DNA of 64,000 nt from Chrysomallon squamiferum (lineage: Eukaryota > Mollusca > Gastropoda > Neomphalida > Peltospiridae). This document shows positions 25,461 to 47,217 of this stretch, one piece after another. The notes under the pieces are model-generated. The model ran no database searches and was not told the DNA's origin. It was given only the letters and a program-made list of their open reading frames with translations. The translations under genes and the position numbers were made by a program. Numbering within the stretch: the stretch's first letter is position 1; each line of letters starts with the position of its first letter. The stretch lies in the NCBI GenBank assembly GCA_012295275.1, contig CM022676.1:336841-400840 (forward strand), read 5' to 3'.

Positions 25461-26602
25461 TTCTGCCATGACTAATGGGGGGGGACATACTTGATGATTG
25501 GTTAACTGCTGTAGCAGACGACTGAATTACAGTAAGTCTTCCTCTCCTGTAGGGCGGGCGACATTGGTGGGAGTGAACTCTGCGAATCTAATGTAACTTA
25601 TGTCATAAGTCGGGAAATAAAATTTTAGGTCATGCATCTCATAATTGATAATATACCTGTTACCAAGTGTCTAAATCTTGAAAGAACAGTACTGTTTCAC
25701 ACAAGTAAACTTTTATTACTGATAAAATCTCAAAACATTACAATCACGAAAAATTTGTATCAGTCTTATAGACGCTGGTATTGACAAGGCGACATTCTTG
25801 GTTTCAGTGAATATTTAACCGTCAGTTGGTTCTTTTATTTTCAGTATATATAACCGTCACTTACGACTGACGTGCGCAGATGTCGCATTTGTGGATGATT
25901 ATATTTAATCTGGTTTGACGTGTTTGTAAGGTATATTCAGGATTTTTTCCCTCATTGAAATAAAACAATAAAATATAATAATAATAATAAACTCCAAAAG
26001 GCCCACAGAAAGCAGCACCAAAAACAATAAACGAACAAATAACCGAGTTATTGATTTATTTAATTATTTATTTATTTATGATAATTTTATATGCCTATTT
26101 CTGGATTTGCCAAATAACGATAAAAATAAAATAAAATAAAATAGTAGTAGTAGTAGTAGTAGCAGCAGTAGCAGTAGTAAAAATAATATAATGCTAATAA
26201 ATTAATTAATAAATAATAAATGAATATTAATAATTAAAGTTGATTAAATGGTTATTAACTGAATATAAGGAATATATCAAGCATATGAACAGTTAATTTT
26301 CAAATAGTATAGTTTTAAATGGGCATTCTTTGAAACATTTTCCGGCATTTTAACCTAACACTTATCGTTACACTTTCCAAAAAGCTAGTACATAACAGCA
26401 ACTCGCCATACTAGGGAGCCCGTATACAGTTCCAACTGAATGTTACTGTAGGATCTGCGTTGTCTTAAAATAAAATCTTTGAAACCTAATTTCTACTTTT
26501 TTTAATGAAAAACCTCAGTGATAGGCATATTTATAATTGATTAGTTCCTGGTAAAATTACTACGGGAACAGAAAATTACTAAATCTATATGTGCCAAGCG
26601 TA

Positions 26603-26653
<51 letters not shown>

Positions 26654-27133
26654 TGATGATGATGTGATAACAACGGTAGCAGTAGCATTAACAATAACAA
26701 ACAACGACTACAACAATAAAATGTTAAATATCAAAAACAAATAATTGCACTGCGGCATATAATTAGTTTATCGTGGGGTTTTAGTGTATGGGATGCTCAG
26801 TGTAGTCATAACCTAAAGCACGTCTTACTTCAAATAAGCTGTACCGAGATCGGCAAAAGAGAAAAAAACCTGAAAAAAGGTTCCAGAGGTCACGGAGCTA
26901 TCAACTTAATGCAAAAACATGCTGAAGATGAAGTCAGTGAGTTGAAAAAGAAACGGAAAAACTACTGGTTGCTAATATTGAAAAACTGACCAAGGTGTCT
27001 GAGAAATATACTGACAAAGCTGAGTCTACTGGTCCTGGTCTGCTTGTGAAGTCCAGTATCTTCAAAGAGCACCATCTACAACTAGTGACATGTACATGAA
27101 TATTAAAAAGACAGTGTTTTCAAATCTGTAATC

Positions 27134-28649
27134 CAGTGGTTCTCAAACTTTTTGAAGTAGGGGTACACTTGAAGCCTTACAAAAAATTGCTGGCACACTA
27201 CACACAAAATGCTAAGAAATATAATGCAAAATGTAAAAAAATACAGAAATGTCTGAAAGAAAGGTATATACCTTTATTCATCAAGTATTTTGTGCTGATG
27301 AGAAGTATGAGAAAATTGCAGTAAAATAGTTAAAGCTTTTTGGATATTGACTGCTATTCTTCTCTGATTGAAATCCAAATTTTCAAGACCAGATTCCTTA
27401 TATTTAATCTTCAATCCATCGGTGGATGCATCTGCTAGTTCTTCTTCTTCGGTTAAAGTTAAACTAGCATCATCTGAAATTTCTATGAATGGATTTCTAA
27501 TCCAAGCGTATTGTACAGTGTTAAGTGATGGAAAATAATAATTTAATTTATCTTCCAAATTTGTCAGATGTTCAAGTATTAAGGAGAAGATATCATTTGT
27601 CAGGTAAGTAATTTTTTCTGAAATGCTTTCATTTTATCAATAGATGTCAAAATATTGTCTTCATTTCCTTGCATGCTAGTATTCAAAATACTGAGGTGCT
27701 GAAATATATCACTGGTCTTGTTAGAAAGCAGTGAGTTATGACGACATTTTAATTTTGCTATTTTACAAAGGCTGCAAGGCCCTTGATGCAGCCTACCATT
27801 GATGCAGCCTACCATTGATGCAGCCTACCATTGATGGAGCTCTATCTGTACAAATGTCGAAACACGACTTCCATGAAATTTGCCATTTGCACAGGTAATT
27901 ATTCAAAATATTGAAAAGATCTTCATCCTTTGTAGTCGTACTTAATTCTTTGCAAAAAAGAAATTGATTTACAATTTGATCTTCATCAGTAAAACGAATA
28001 AATGCTAAGAGCTGCGCTTTGTTGGCATTGTCTGTTGATTAGTCAGTTTGTAATGCAAAATCTGAATACTGAAGTTTATTACTACAAATATGTTTCTCAG
28101 TATTAGAGGATATTTCTAGAATTTGTCTGTGGCCAGTATGTTTGGAAAGAGGGATCTTGTTTATTTCTTTTGCTGCTTTATCTCCCAGCACTGTCTTCAC
28201 AATCTTCTTATACGCAGGCAGAATGAGTGACTCGCCTTAAGTATGAGCTTTCATATCAGCTCCGAAAGCTCGTAAGAAGCGATTTGTGCTTTTTCAGAAA
28301 TCGTCAATATACTTTTGAAAGAGTTTCCTGCTATCGTCTTCTGTTCTAACAATCTTTTGAAATAACTTACAGATTTATCTTGTAAATGAGAGTGCTTGCT
28401 CATCAGCAAAAATTCGTCTCGAACGAGTTTAAAATCTTTTTCCGGGCAACCAGCTATTTCTTACAGGATATCTTTCCGCTCTTAACACAATAATAATGAT
28501 CTGCCGTAAGGAACATTTTAATGCTGCAGTGTGGATATAATGTATTATAAATCAATTTCTCATCATCACAAATATCTATCTAGATTTTAGAATTTCGTGC
28601 GGCACACCTAAGCACCAGTGCGCCCGGACCCACCCTTTGAGAACCTCTA
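27134..28649 (-). mobile_element. hAT DNA transposon with 8-bp target site duplication
   Basis: Ends CAGTGGTTCTCAAAC and, inverted at the right, TAGAGGTTCTCAAAG, bounded by identical 8-mers CTGTAATC at 27126-27133 and 28650-28657. The 8-bp duplication and TIR type are hAT hallmarks. Inserted in the intergenic region between B and C. Confidence 0.85.
27274..28540 (-). pseudogene. ZBED5-like hAT transposase pseudogene
   Basis: Broken minus-strand frames read in order KKIVKTVLGDKAAKEINKIP, LQTD-stop-STDNANKAQLL (the catalytic-domain LQxDESTD region with a stop in place of DE), then KLNYYFPSLNT, WIRNPFIEI, EEEELADASTDGLKIKYKES and KALTILLQFS from the C-terminal dimerisation region. These are marks of the ZBED5/SCAND3 type of hAT transposase. 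Stops and frameshifts make it inactive. Confidence 0.8.
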
Positions 28650-31600
28650 CTGTAATCACTGAGATAATCTGTTGCTAATGGAGTCAACTGAAGGTTGCTT
28701 TTAAACTTTAAGCTCGTGTTATATTTCTAGAATATTTCATGGGTTATAATAAGTAAATCGTATAAACTGCCTCCAGCAGAAATCAACTAATCTCCACAAG
28801 GGTTGTGTGTAACGACAATGGTAATTACTGTTAGCTGCTCTGAACCACATCACAAACCACAGCTATATGCATCAATCATTATCACTGTCAGCGAACATAA
28901 AACTGCGTGGATCTAGACTAGTCATGGGCAAACTGCGGCCAGCCTAATTTCAAAGGAAAATAAGTTAATTCAAATTTTATAAAGTGAATCTATTTTGTAT
29001 CTACATACTAAAACACATGTAATTTTTTTTTTATTATAACAGTTCTAGAATGAAAAATTTATAACAACAAAATTAAAATGTACATGCATGCAGTTTAGCG
29101 CGGAGGTAACACTGACTCACATATACTTATTAAAATATATAGATTTTTTAATATAAACATATTTTTGCTATTAAATTATTTTATGATATCTCGTAAATTT
29201 ATCTGATATATCTTTTTTCTCATTTAATGATAGAGAATGATTACATACAGATATATAATGACATTCATTAGTATTCTTTCTGTAAGAAAAGTTTCTAATT
29301 TCAATTCATTTTTACAAAATTCTATGATTAATACCTTTGAACACATTTCAGTTTCATCTTTCCATATATATTACTTAGCTTTATCATACACTTGCTTTTG
29401 TCTGTAATTGTATAAACTGTTTCTTGTAAATTGTATGTATGAGCTATATCAGTAATCTGTCCAACGATTTAAATATATAATCATGGAGTTCTCTCCCTTC
29501 ATCGAAAATGATTGTTATAGTTTTATTTTTATTGACATTAAGCTTCATTACTCGATAATAATCAGCAATAAATGTTACATTATGTTATAAAGCATACGGT
29601 GATTTTGCTAACAGTATAAAGTCGTGAGGATGTGGTTGAAAAAAGAAGTTTTAAATAATTATTAAATTCTTTAGTAAACATTGTTGTAACTAATTCTTGT
29701 CCATTTGTCTTTTTATCTATAATAAAAGATCCCCTTCATAATGGATTCCTTGTCGGGGTGAAGGTCTTGTCTGCATAGCCCAAAGAGCTGTGCCTTCAGG
29801 AGTGGTTAGAGACATCCATGCTGGTTTGGTCAGTGGGTGGAGGGTGATGTTGAAGTCAGAAGTATCGGGCCGCACGGCGCACACTAAAAGACCACAATAG
29901 CACGCATCAGCAGCTGCTATAACTACGTTTAGAAAAACAGAAAATAAAACTAGTGCGAGATTTTCAACCCGTTTACTGTAATTCTTGTTTTATTTGTTTA
30001 TAAATACATATTTACGAAAATATTAAATTTGTTTCCATTTATAGCAAAACTAATTAACTTATACCATAATCCTGTTGTTCAGTCTCTATCAAATACTTTC
30101 TCAAAATCAAAATCTACATTTGCTCATTAAAATAATTATATGATTCTGATTGGCTAACCACTCTGATTGGTCTGTAGTGGAGTAATTTTATGAAATAGCT
30201 AGACTCTAAAAACAGGTTTGTTTCACCTGCACTTATTTAATCACGAATTAACAGATGAAAATGATCTACCTAAACAGCTTAATAATATAAAAAGTGTATA
30301 CTTTTCAGGGTCAATTCGACAGCCTTTATTTTTATATATTGCTTGATGAATCCTGTTAACCAGCTAAATACTTGTAGGATCAAGAATAGTACATACTATA
30401 AAGGTAACAGTATACTTAATATATTCTTTAATAATAAGGTTTTCCCCATATGATCGATCACAATGGAATATGTTCCCTGCTCGAGTTGAGTCCTCGACTG
30501 AAAAAGTGTCATTCAAAATATCGTTAGTGGATTCTTGTGTGTGTGTGTTTTAAATAAAGAATCAGCTGGAACATATACTTTTTTTATATTCCTGATTACT
30601 AGTGTTCAGAAACGATAAGTACTCTTTTAGATTCAAAGATTAGCATTTTCAAAGTTTTTATTTTTTCTCCGTAGCTACTAAACGTTCTGATATATTTAGC
30701 TACATTCAAATACATCATCAGTATTATTTTTCTACTGTAATAATACAATCATTATCATCAGCTGTTCTACTGTTGAATTCACCAATAAGACAGATTTCTT
30801 TTACACATTTTTAAGCTGAGTTTTCTAGTATGATGTATACAATGATAAGCTGAGGAAAGATAGTCACAGATTCCAATATTTATATATATATATATATATA
30901 ATTTTTATTTTTTTAGCGAATAAAAAGTCATAACTCAAAATCAGTATAAATAATTATTTACTCTAAGAAATATTTCAACACAGTTTATTTTCACAACAAA
31001 TTTACTGTCACAAAAGAGTTAATTTGAATTTTATAAAAAATTTATAAAATTTCACAGGTTTGCTGATAGTATAACAGTTTTTAAAAAGAATTTTAAAATA
31101 TAAGCACTGCAGACACCCACATAGGACACACACACACACACATACATATACACATACATACACACATATACACACACATACATACATGAAATTCCATACT
31201 CCAGCCTATCAGAACACTAGTATATCACTGTACATTAAAATATATGTTAAACACACGCCTGTTATCATTTTACAGTGGTAAAGAGTGGTTGGCGTAAAAA
31301 ATAATGAAATAATAATTTGGGATTTAAAGACATCATAGCACAAATAAAGCAATATCTGGAAGATAATATAAAATATGACTATTTAACCAATTCAGTTTTG
31401 TTTACAAGAAAAACAAATCATTCTATAACTTCAAGCATGCTAATTGTAGTACATTTGTTAATCCCTTTATAGGCGTTTATTAACAAGAACAAAACAACAA
31501 GAAAAACAACAATAACAACAAAAACATTAGCTTGAAGCATATAAAATGTAAACTTTTTAACGTATCGCTTTATATTTAGAAGATAAAAATAATATTTAAA

Positions 31601-32224
31601 AAGCTCGGATATATATAAAATAAAATCTACATACAGAAAAATCGTTTGTAAATGTACAAAATTTAAATTTGATATCATCTCCATAGATAACTAATCAATA
31701 TTAAATGTGACTTTTTCTCTGTTTCTCAGTTTTAACTCCCCAACATACTCATACTTGTACATCTGAAACTGGCCTGTGAGAATTGTTAACTTTAATATTT
31801 TTGTTATTATTTGTGTTCACTAAAGTCATATTTTTTTGTGTGAACTGTCCCAGCTTGCAATGCATCACGGCCATTTTGTTTTCTTGTTAACTTCCTTCTT
31901 AAAGACATAAATTATAGTAAAACTTAGCCAGTTAAAAAAGACTACTGATATAATAAAGTCAGTTCAGTGCTTTTCAAAACCAAGAAGAAATTTTGTCGAA
32001 ATGGAATACATTTACATTTACATAGAAATACAATAAAAATAATAAAACAAATTATATTTCAGCCTTAGGATAACTTGAGAATGGAATTACAAGAACAAAA
32101 TATCTATAAACAGGTCGAAGAATTTCACATAGTATTATTTTCATATACATATATAGATATATATATATATACACATACACACATTATTTTCCTAAAATCT
32201 CTTATCAAACTGTAAATATCTTCT

Positions 32225-39279
<7,055 letters not shown>

Positions 39280-39319
39280 TCTCCACCTATAAATACCTGA
39301 TTTTAAAAATAAAATAGTT

Positions 39320-39386
<67 letters not shown>

Positions 39387-40562
39387 GTAGTGATAGTTGT
39401 AGTAGTAGTAGTAGTAGTCCAAACACCACTATTTTTGGTCCGCTATGCTGACCTATTTTATAACTTTCGAAAGCATGACGTTTTTGTTGTTGTTGTTCTG
39501 CAACTTCTGTCTGAATAAAAACATCAAGATGGAATATTTGAAATCTTATTTTTCTGTTTATTGCATGAATGTTACCGTGTACTGTAACAAAAACAGAAGT
39601 TTAGTCTCAGTCGGAAATACCTTGGGTTACGTTTTTTTTCCCTCCGAATGTGTTTCGCGAACATTGTTCATAAACTACTCTATGACTTTTCTCCATATAA
39701 ATAGCCTCAACCAAACAAAAGGTCAGTATCTTAGTCTCGTTTGTTTGTCCAGTATTAGGATCCGAAAAAGGAAGAAAATTTTGATGAAAAACCTTTGCAA
39801 AGGCTCTTGACTATTTTAAGCAACAGACGCCTTTCACACTATAACACGACAAAGAACACTATTAAACCTTTCAAAAACGGTGGAATTGAAGCTCGTCGCA
39901 GCTTCACGATGATTTGCTCGAGCTAGGAGAGAGTCATTTTTTTTAACTATTCACCGCTCGAGTCAAAAAGTGACTGGCCTAGCTGATTCTCCGCAACCTG
40001 AATCTCCTGAATTCTCTTGAAGATTCTGTTGGATAGTGTGACATATCAGGGGGAAAAAAAGTCGTAGCTATGGAACTATTGTACTGACAACTTTGAATTT
40101 TTTAATCACTGAAATCAGGTTAAAATGAGGTACGGTTATAGTTAGGAGTTCACCTTGTATTTTCCAGAATGAAAATCTCTTTTGCGTCTCTACTACTACT
40201 ACTACTACTACTACTCTTATTATTATTATTATTATTAATTTTACAAAAACGATAATAATATAAATAATAATAATGATAATGATGATACCAGTAGCAACAA
40301 CAACAACAGCAACAACAATAATAATAATACGATGTCATCCTCTTATTCATTACAATGTGTCTAAACTATTAAAGGAAAAGAATACCTCCAGTATAAATCT
40401 TTCTTGGGATCTGTCCTGAAATCTAGGAGCAAGCGTGGATAAGCCTGTACGAAACCTAAAATTAATACAAAAGCGTGATGCCATTTAACAACTTTGAAAC
40501 TTGAACCATTTTTTATATGTACTTTAAAGTATTTTGTGAATTGTATCTAAGTACAAAGAAAA

Positions 40563-40565
<3 letters not shown>

Positions 40566-40632
<67 letters not shown>

Positions 40633-40753
40633 TATTTGAAGCCCGATGGTGGCTTAAGTAGCAAAACTGATCAACTTTCACCGACAGATAGTTTGTTAAA
40701 CCTAAGTAGCGTGAGTTGGCAAACTGAGGATGTTACTTTTTAAAAGATTGCAG
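40566..40753. repeat. Dispersed repeat with (GA)n end, copy 2 (inverted)
   Basis: The reverse complement of 33947-34162, including GGCTTAAGTAGCAAAACTGA and GTAGCGTGAGTTGGCAAACT. Only a few differences are visible, so the duplication is recent. Confidence 0.85.
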
Positions 40754-42399
40754 ATTTATATTATTATTAGTAGTAGTAGTAATAGTAGTTGTAGCAGTAG
40801 TACTATTTATTTATTTTGATATAATACAGCAATATATATATATATATATATATATGGCCGTAACTTGACTCTTTGAAATGAGGCAAAAAAACATTTAATC
40901 GTAAGCGGAGCGGGGAAAAACATTTGGGTCTGGTGGCCGCCTATTGAAATATACAAAATCCTCGATTCTAGCCGTTTATATTTTATATTTTTTTAATTAT
41001 TTATATATATATATATATATAAATTACAAAATAAAATAATAAATAAATAAATCGTCAATTTCGGTCTATAAGGACAATTGCTTCATTTGTCTCAATGCAA
41101 ATACGGCCATATATACTTCTTTTCTATTTTTTTTCTATTTTGTATTTTGTTGTTGTTTTTTTTTTTTTTTTTTTTTTTTTTTACAGCCTCAATGCAAGTA
41201 ATATTTTGGCAGATGGTCCGACGAAGAGAGTGTACACAATGTGTCAACCCATCAAACTAATACGTGTTATGGAAAACATCTTTCTGATTTTTAAAGTAAT
41301 GCTAACGATATAAGAAAATAATAACATGCACTAGATGCACTATTTTAATGATATAATTACTCTCAGGCATTTATAATAATAACAATAATAATAAATAAAA
41401 AGTAATTAATTTTAGAAAGTAACTGTCAGTTTTAGAAAAGTCGTAGCTATGGAACTATTTTACTGATAACTTTGAATTTATAAGCAAAAATAGACTGACA
41501 TTTGACGTTTAATCCATTACACTATCGGCTGCCATATGACGTTATAAAAACTATATTTAAACCAAACCACAAATGTTAGCCATTAGGTCCTACTAACCAG
41601 TCGTAATGTGTAGTCAATTTCTTACTCAATAAAATAGGGCAAAAATCTGATACAGCCTATCTGAAAATTATCAGATATATATCTACATATTAATTAAAGA
41701 AGCAACATCTTTTCTGGACATTTACATGACTCTGAAAAAACAAAAGTTCAGAATATGTTATTATTAATATTGCGATTACTCAATTTTGCTGGACTTCCGG
41801 TTAAGATAATGTGGTCGATGGTTGTGGTTTTTTTTGTTGTTACTCTCAGTAATTTGAATATTTAAGGGGAGGTAATTTAAAGCTACTGGTTTGTGTGATC
41901 AAAAGGCGGAAGCCTCAAACGTCACATTTAAATGTCAGGAGAGGGCGACAGCGGACTTTGGACTGACGTAGAGAATACAACAAAGGCAAGGTATGGTGAG
42001 AATTTGTTAAAAAAGAAAAAAAAAGAGTGGCGCAATATTCATTTTTGGGAGAGATGATGTTAATAATGACTGATTTACTTATTGATGCAGTTGGAAAACT
42101 TTGGGGAGAAAATTGCTGTTATGCGTTGATACCAAAGTGGAAATAACTTAGGAAATAACATTATGATCATCAGGTGAAGATTGTTTACAGATTATTAGAA
42201 ATACAAAAACGTTGATTTTGATGTGAAACCTAATACATTTGGCCAGTTACATTACTTATGAAGAAATAACAGAACAAATTTAAAGTTATGGATGGGTTAT
42301 TCTGTCACCAATACATAGACAATTTCTGAAAGATAAACCAACAATTACTCACAAGATATTTTAGAGTAAAATCGTTACCTTAATCTATAAAATTTGACT

Positions 42400-44930
42400 C
42401 AACATCTTCAGTGTGATTCATGATGGTCAAATAAGATTACCTTATTTTTGTAATAGTCTAGACCATCTAATTAGACAATGCCTTGTGATATGCAAGAGAT
42501 GCAAGTTAAAGGGACACATGAGATTTGATTGCAGAAAAGAAAAATGTTCAGCCTGTAAAAATTGGTTGTATGAATGTGCATGTAAAGTAGAATAAATTAA
42601 TGACGATTATGATGGCAATATAAATATGGACAGTGAAGAGATGGAATCAGGTATGAATGAACATGAAGAAACAAAAGAAAGCAGTGAAGAAAACTTGAAA
42701 TATGAATTTCTGCATGAGGAAACAATAGATGAAGAGCAAGTAGTAGAAGTAACAGATAGTACTATGGATGAAGAACATTCACAGGAAACAGAAGAAAATA
42801 ATTCTCCCAGTAAAAACAAAGTTAATGAAAACAGTGATAATGATGTTGTTGTAGATGAGAATATTGTCTTAAACATTAAAATTGACAAATGTCAATCTCC
42901 AGTAATTATTGTCATGTCTTTACTTCTTCTATCATTTAATGTTAATTGTTTAAGAGATAAAAATAATTTTTTATCTTCATTTCTGGAAAGAAATTGGTCC
43001 CTTATATTTTAAATTTGTTAAAAATATTGAAGGTATGAGTGAATTATCAAGAAATATGAAGAGCTGTTATTTCATTATTTTTGAAAAAATAAAGGTGATA
43101 AACTATTTTTAAAAAATTGGAGGTAAATTTGTCTACTTGATATAGATTATAGACTCATAGCCAGAGTTTTAACATTAAAAACTAAATTAACTCTTGATAC
43201 AGTTATATCTCCAGAACAAACATGTTCTAATCCTGGTAGAGATATATCAGAAAATATTGCAGAGATGTTATAAATTACAGCGAATATGAGAGTAGACCTT
43301 TATATTTACTGAATATTGATTTGGAGAAAGCATTTAGTGGAATGTCACATGAATTTTTGTTTAGTGTTTTGAGAAAATTTGTTAAATTGGATCAAAATAT
43401 TATAGAAAGATATATCAAGTACTGTTAAGTGTAATGGCCATTTATCTAAATTCTTTAAAATAGAAAGTTCTGTTAGTCAAGGTTGTCCGACTTCTGCTGT
43501 TTTGTCACAGAAGTTTAAATATTTTAAAGTGCTAGGTGTGTTTCTCAGTCCAAACAGAGAAAGGTGTCACATTTATAACTGACAAGAGAAATGAAATCAA
43601 GTAGAAAGTATTTTGAATGTGTGGAAAATGAATAAATTAACATTACATGGTAGGTCTGAAGTTATCAATACACTTTTAGTATCATAAATTTTGTACATTT
43701 TAAATGCACAAGTAATTCCAGAATGGTTAGAAATAAAATTAAACAAATTAATTTTTGATTTTGTATGGGATGAACAATTATTTCAAATAAAATATAGCAC
43801 AATAACTGGAAAAGCTAATAAAGATCTTAATTTAGCAAATACTGACTTGAAAAGACAAGCTTTTAGATTAAAATGGTTAAAAAAATATTTTTAATCAAAA
43901 ATGGGTATCTGTATGGAAAGACTTACTCACTTATTTTCTTTTATGATATAGTAACATGCAGCAGAAAGAAATTGTGTATATTCTGAAACATGACAAATGA
44001 GATTTATGTTCACTACCTCCAGTTCATGCTAAACTGTTATTAGCATTTAACAATATAAGTGAAAATCAAAGACTTGAGCCAACTATGACAGAATAAATAC
44101 TTAAGTAACCATTGTTTAATAATGATTCAATAAGGTTAAATAATAAATTAATCAAATGTGATATATAAATATATATTAAATCTGGTGTGTGTACAATTTA
44201 TGACACAGTTTATTGTTATTCTACAGGATTCTTACTATGTCAAGCCATTACTGAAAGGATACATGAAATTTTCAACAAATTAAAGAAAAAATAAATTTCA
44301 AATATCTAGTTTTATTTTACTAGCCATACCACAAGAATGGAGAAATATAATAGAAGTTGAAATGCTTGATAAAAGAAAAATGTCTTTTGAAATCCTTTAT
44401 CTTTTAGAAATGGAAATAATATAGTAACAACCACAGTTTTTACTTCTACATACAGGTTTTCAAAAGCCTACATCTTTAAAATTTTGGAAACATTAGGATA
44501 TAATGTGGATATGGAAAAAATATGGGTAAATATTAATTCAAATTATAAAACTAATGTTAGTAGTGAGCTAGATTTTAAATTGGCACATACTATTTTGTGG
44601 ACTAAAAATGCATTATTTAAAATTGGAAAATGTTCAGTATGTGGCTTTTTGACAGAAAATATCAACATTGGTTTTGAGACTGCCTTAGACTGATTCCCTT
44701 GTTTAAACATGTATCTAACATTAACATTTTTCTTCAAAAACAAAGGTTTTAGTCTAGAAGAATTAAAATTGTGAACATTATTTGGTTACAATAATAATGA
44801 TTCACATGCCAGATTTCTTCAGTTATGTTTTTCAGCTGTAAGACTGACCATTTACAAACGTAGAAATATTTTATTAGACTGTGTTATTTTGTTTGACAGA
44901 ATATTTAATAAAATGCTAAATACTCTTTAC
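42400..44930 (+). pseudogene. Decayed L1/Tx1-type non-LTR retrotransposon
   Basis: In order on the plus strand: CCHC zinc knuckle of an ORF1 (CKRCKLKGHMRFDC, near 42500); acidic ORF1 end; endonuclease start LLSFNVNCLRDKNNF (about 42930); reverse-transcriptase pieces RLIARVLTLKTKLTL, ISPEQTCSNPGRDISENI and LNIDLEKAFSGMSHEFLFSV (43150-43420); SSVSQGCPTSAVLSQ (about 43470); C-terminal pieces LNKLIFDFVWDEQLFQIKYS and KRQAFRLKWLKK (43735-43890), and LAHTILWTKNALFKIGKCSV (about 44580). The catalytic YADD block and most of the endonuclease are missing, and many frames are broken. Dead copy. Confidence 0.75.
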
Positions 44931-45588
44931 GTACAGGTCTTTCTCAACAGAGAAAGACAGAGGATACATGGGTGTGTTTGCGCAGGTGTGAGAGAGATGT
45001 TATAACATAATTAATAACAGTCAAACTGTTAACTGTAACAAAAGAGAAATGAAATTAAAAAAAGGTTAAAAAAAAATACAAAAAAATAATAATACAAAAA
45101 AATAATAAAAAAATAAATTAAAAATTAACTAATAAGAGGGGGAAAAAATAATGATGAAGAAATGATTAATATGATTATAATGATTATAACAGTATTTTAT
45201 ATTTTCAAAATTTTTGTCATTAATTAATCACAACTTCTGCAGTTTATAATAATAATAATTATATTCTTCATATTTCTCAAACATCCATGTTACCGTATAA
45301 GATCAAGTCGAACATTTGTATTGAAATAATGATAACATTACGTATATAAATTTATTAACAACTCTCTCACACACGCATGTACACACACACAGAAAGACAT
45401 GTTTGTGGACAAAAATGTAACATTTTCAATATATTATTCTAATAACAAGAAAAGAATATGTTTATGTGTCAGTGTGTGTGTGTGTCCTTAGCACAGAAGT
45501 ACACTCGTTATAACACAAGTTCAGCACTACTGTTTAGTTAGATACGTTAATAGACTTTGAACATTTTCAAACAGCACCACATATTTCT

Positions 45589-45613
45589 TTATACAATCTC
45601 TTTTGCCTTCCTC
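45589..45613 (-). CDS. Gene D: possible alternative terminal exon
   Basis: A good TTTTTTCAG acceptor precedes a phase-2 reading that ends after RKAKEIV. The surrounding bases resemble gene C's terminal block (GAYTGTA..AAGAA). Would need use of the weak GTCAGC donor in exon 10. Confidence 0.25.
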
Positions 45614-46128
45614 CTGAAAAAACAAAACATTAATAATGAAACTTTGGTGTGTGTATATATATATGAAGATAGATAGAAAAATAGAAAGATGTATATAGAT
45701 ACAGCACACATATAGAAAAAGATAAATTTAATAAGTATTTAACAATCTTTAAGTACAAATTTTACTAACTTAAAATTATAATTAAAAAACTAAATCATAG
45801 AGAAAAGTTATCTTAAATTGTATAAAATATGTGCATATTTTAAGAAATCACTTTTGCTCAGTGTTTGATATATTTTCTGTAATTATAAACTTTACTCAGA
45901 TAAAAAAATTCTGTGTTCCTCATTTCATAACTAAAATATTAATATGATTTAAAATTACAAGTAATAAAAATTCAAGAAAAAGGGAAAAGAAATAGCAGTA
46001 ACAATAAAGTTTAACATCTGAAAAATATATATTGCACTCTTTGCAGATAAAAATATATACACAAATAGAAACAAACACAAGCACACACACACACAGCCAC
46101 AAATGTACACATGCATATAAAGAGGATT

Positions 46129-46256
46129 TTAAAAAGTTGCTGACTTCTTATTGAGAATGGCATAGATGACGGTGGCAGACAGAAACAATGTGGCACTAGC
46201 TACTGGCAGAAAGACAGATGATGACCTGTTACTGACTCCAGATTGAAGAGATCTAC
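46129..46256 (-). CDS. Gene D exon 10: membrane anchor and stop
   Basis: A 128-nt exon after a TTTTGCAG acceptor: SGVSNRSSS stalk, VFLPVASATLFLSATVIYAI membrane segment, LNKKSATF, stop at 46129. The phase-2 point where A, B and C splice (AA|GTCAGC here) has a poor donor. Confidence 0.7.
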
Positions 46257-47170
46257 CTGCAAAACAAAACAAACCAAACAAAAACATATAACAAACACAA
46301 ATATTAAAAAGTTCAAGTTAAACATTCAGTTTGATTACTATATATAAAAAATAAATATAAGTATTAGAAACACAGTAAAACAAACATTCATTAATTCTGA
46401 TAACAAACCATATGTAAATAAAATTATATAATATTATTTGAAAAAAAAAATTAAAAAAAAATTATTTCATTTTTTTTAACAAACTATGTAAAGAAAATGC
46501 AAAAACAATATAGTAAACAAATATTTGTTTTGATCACAAGCTGTGATAAATAAATTTATGATAAATATTATCAAAAATATAATTAAACAAAAATGAATAC
46601 TAATTTATTCTTATAATAAGATACAACATATAATTAAGACTATAGCAAATCTTAATATCACAATAATTTGTACAATATTAATTTTTTTTTAATAACAAGA
46701 ACAAAAAATATATGTGTATAATAACATGCACACACACACGTATGTATGTACGTATTTGTGTATGTATATATATATGTATTACACAACAAACAAGCCACTT
46801 ATTTGGTGACAAAGCATTCTCTTATTTTAACAAAATCCTAACTGAAAGATATAACCTTTGTTCAGTTGTAAGTTGATAGCCATTTCCTGCCAGATTCCCT
46901 CTGGGTTCACTGCTTGACACAAGTATACACCCACTGTAGTGCTGGATACTGTAATATTAAGATTCTTTGACGTTACATTTAACTTCTGGTTTTGATATTT
47001 CCACGAGAAGTTTGCAGAGGATGCTGAGTCTGTGACAGAACAGTTGAGAACCAAGTTTTCTCCTTCAGCAGCTGCTAGAACAGTTTTCTGTACTCTTCTA
47101 GTACTGTTTGCTTAATGTAGTAATCAGAGAAATATTATTATCATCATTATTATTAATTTTATTATTATTA

Positions 47171-47217
<47 letters not shown>

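Larger units (their letters stand above)
24554..32224. other. Intergenic region between gene B and gene C
   Basis: Contains the block conserved upstream of A and B (25300-25460), an AAT tract at 26606-26651, a coding-like fragment at about 26870-27120 that I cannot identify, a hAT pseudogene, a locally GC-rich patch at about 29740-29920 of unknown nature, and AT-rich sequence to 32224 with no recognised gene. Confidence 0.6.
39280..46128. other. Intergenic region between gene C and gene D
   Basis: Holds AAT tract 39321-39386, the inverted dispersed repeat at 40566-40753, a Tx1-type LINE remnant, and AT-rich sequence. The possible alternative last exon of gene D is at 45589-45613. Confidence 0.6.

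Noticed and set aside
28920-28960. GGCAAACTGCGGCC motif as the end of a second hAT element
   Set aside because: Resembles a hAT terminus but no partner end or 8-bp duplication was found.
42607-42888. Minus-strand Ser-rich open frame
   Set aside because: Shadow of the acidic plus-strand ORF1 end of the LINE remnant.
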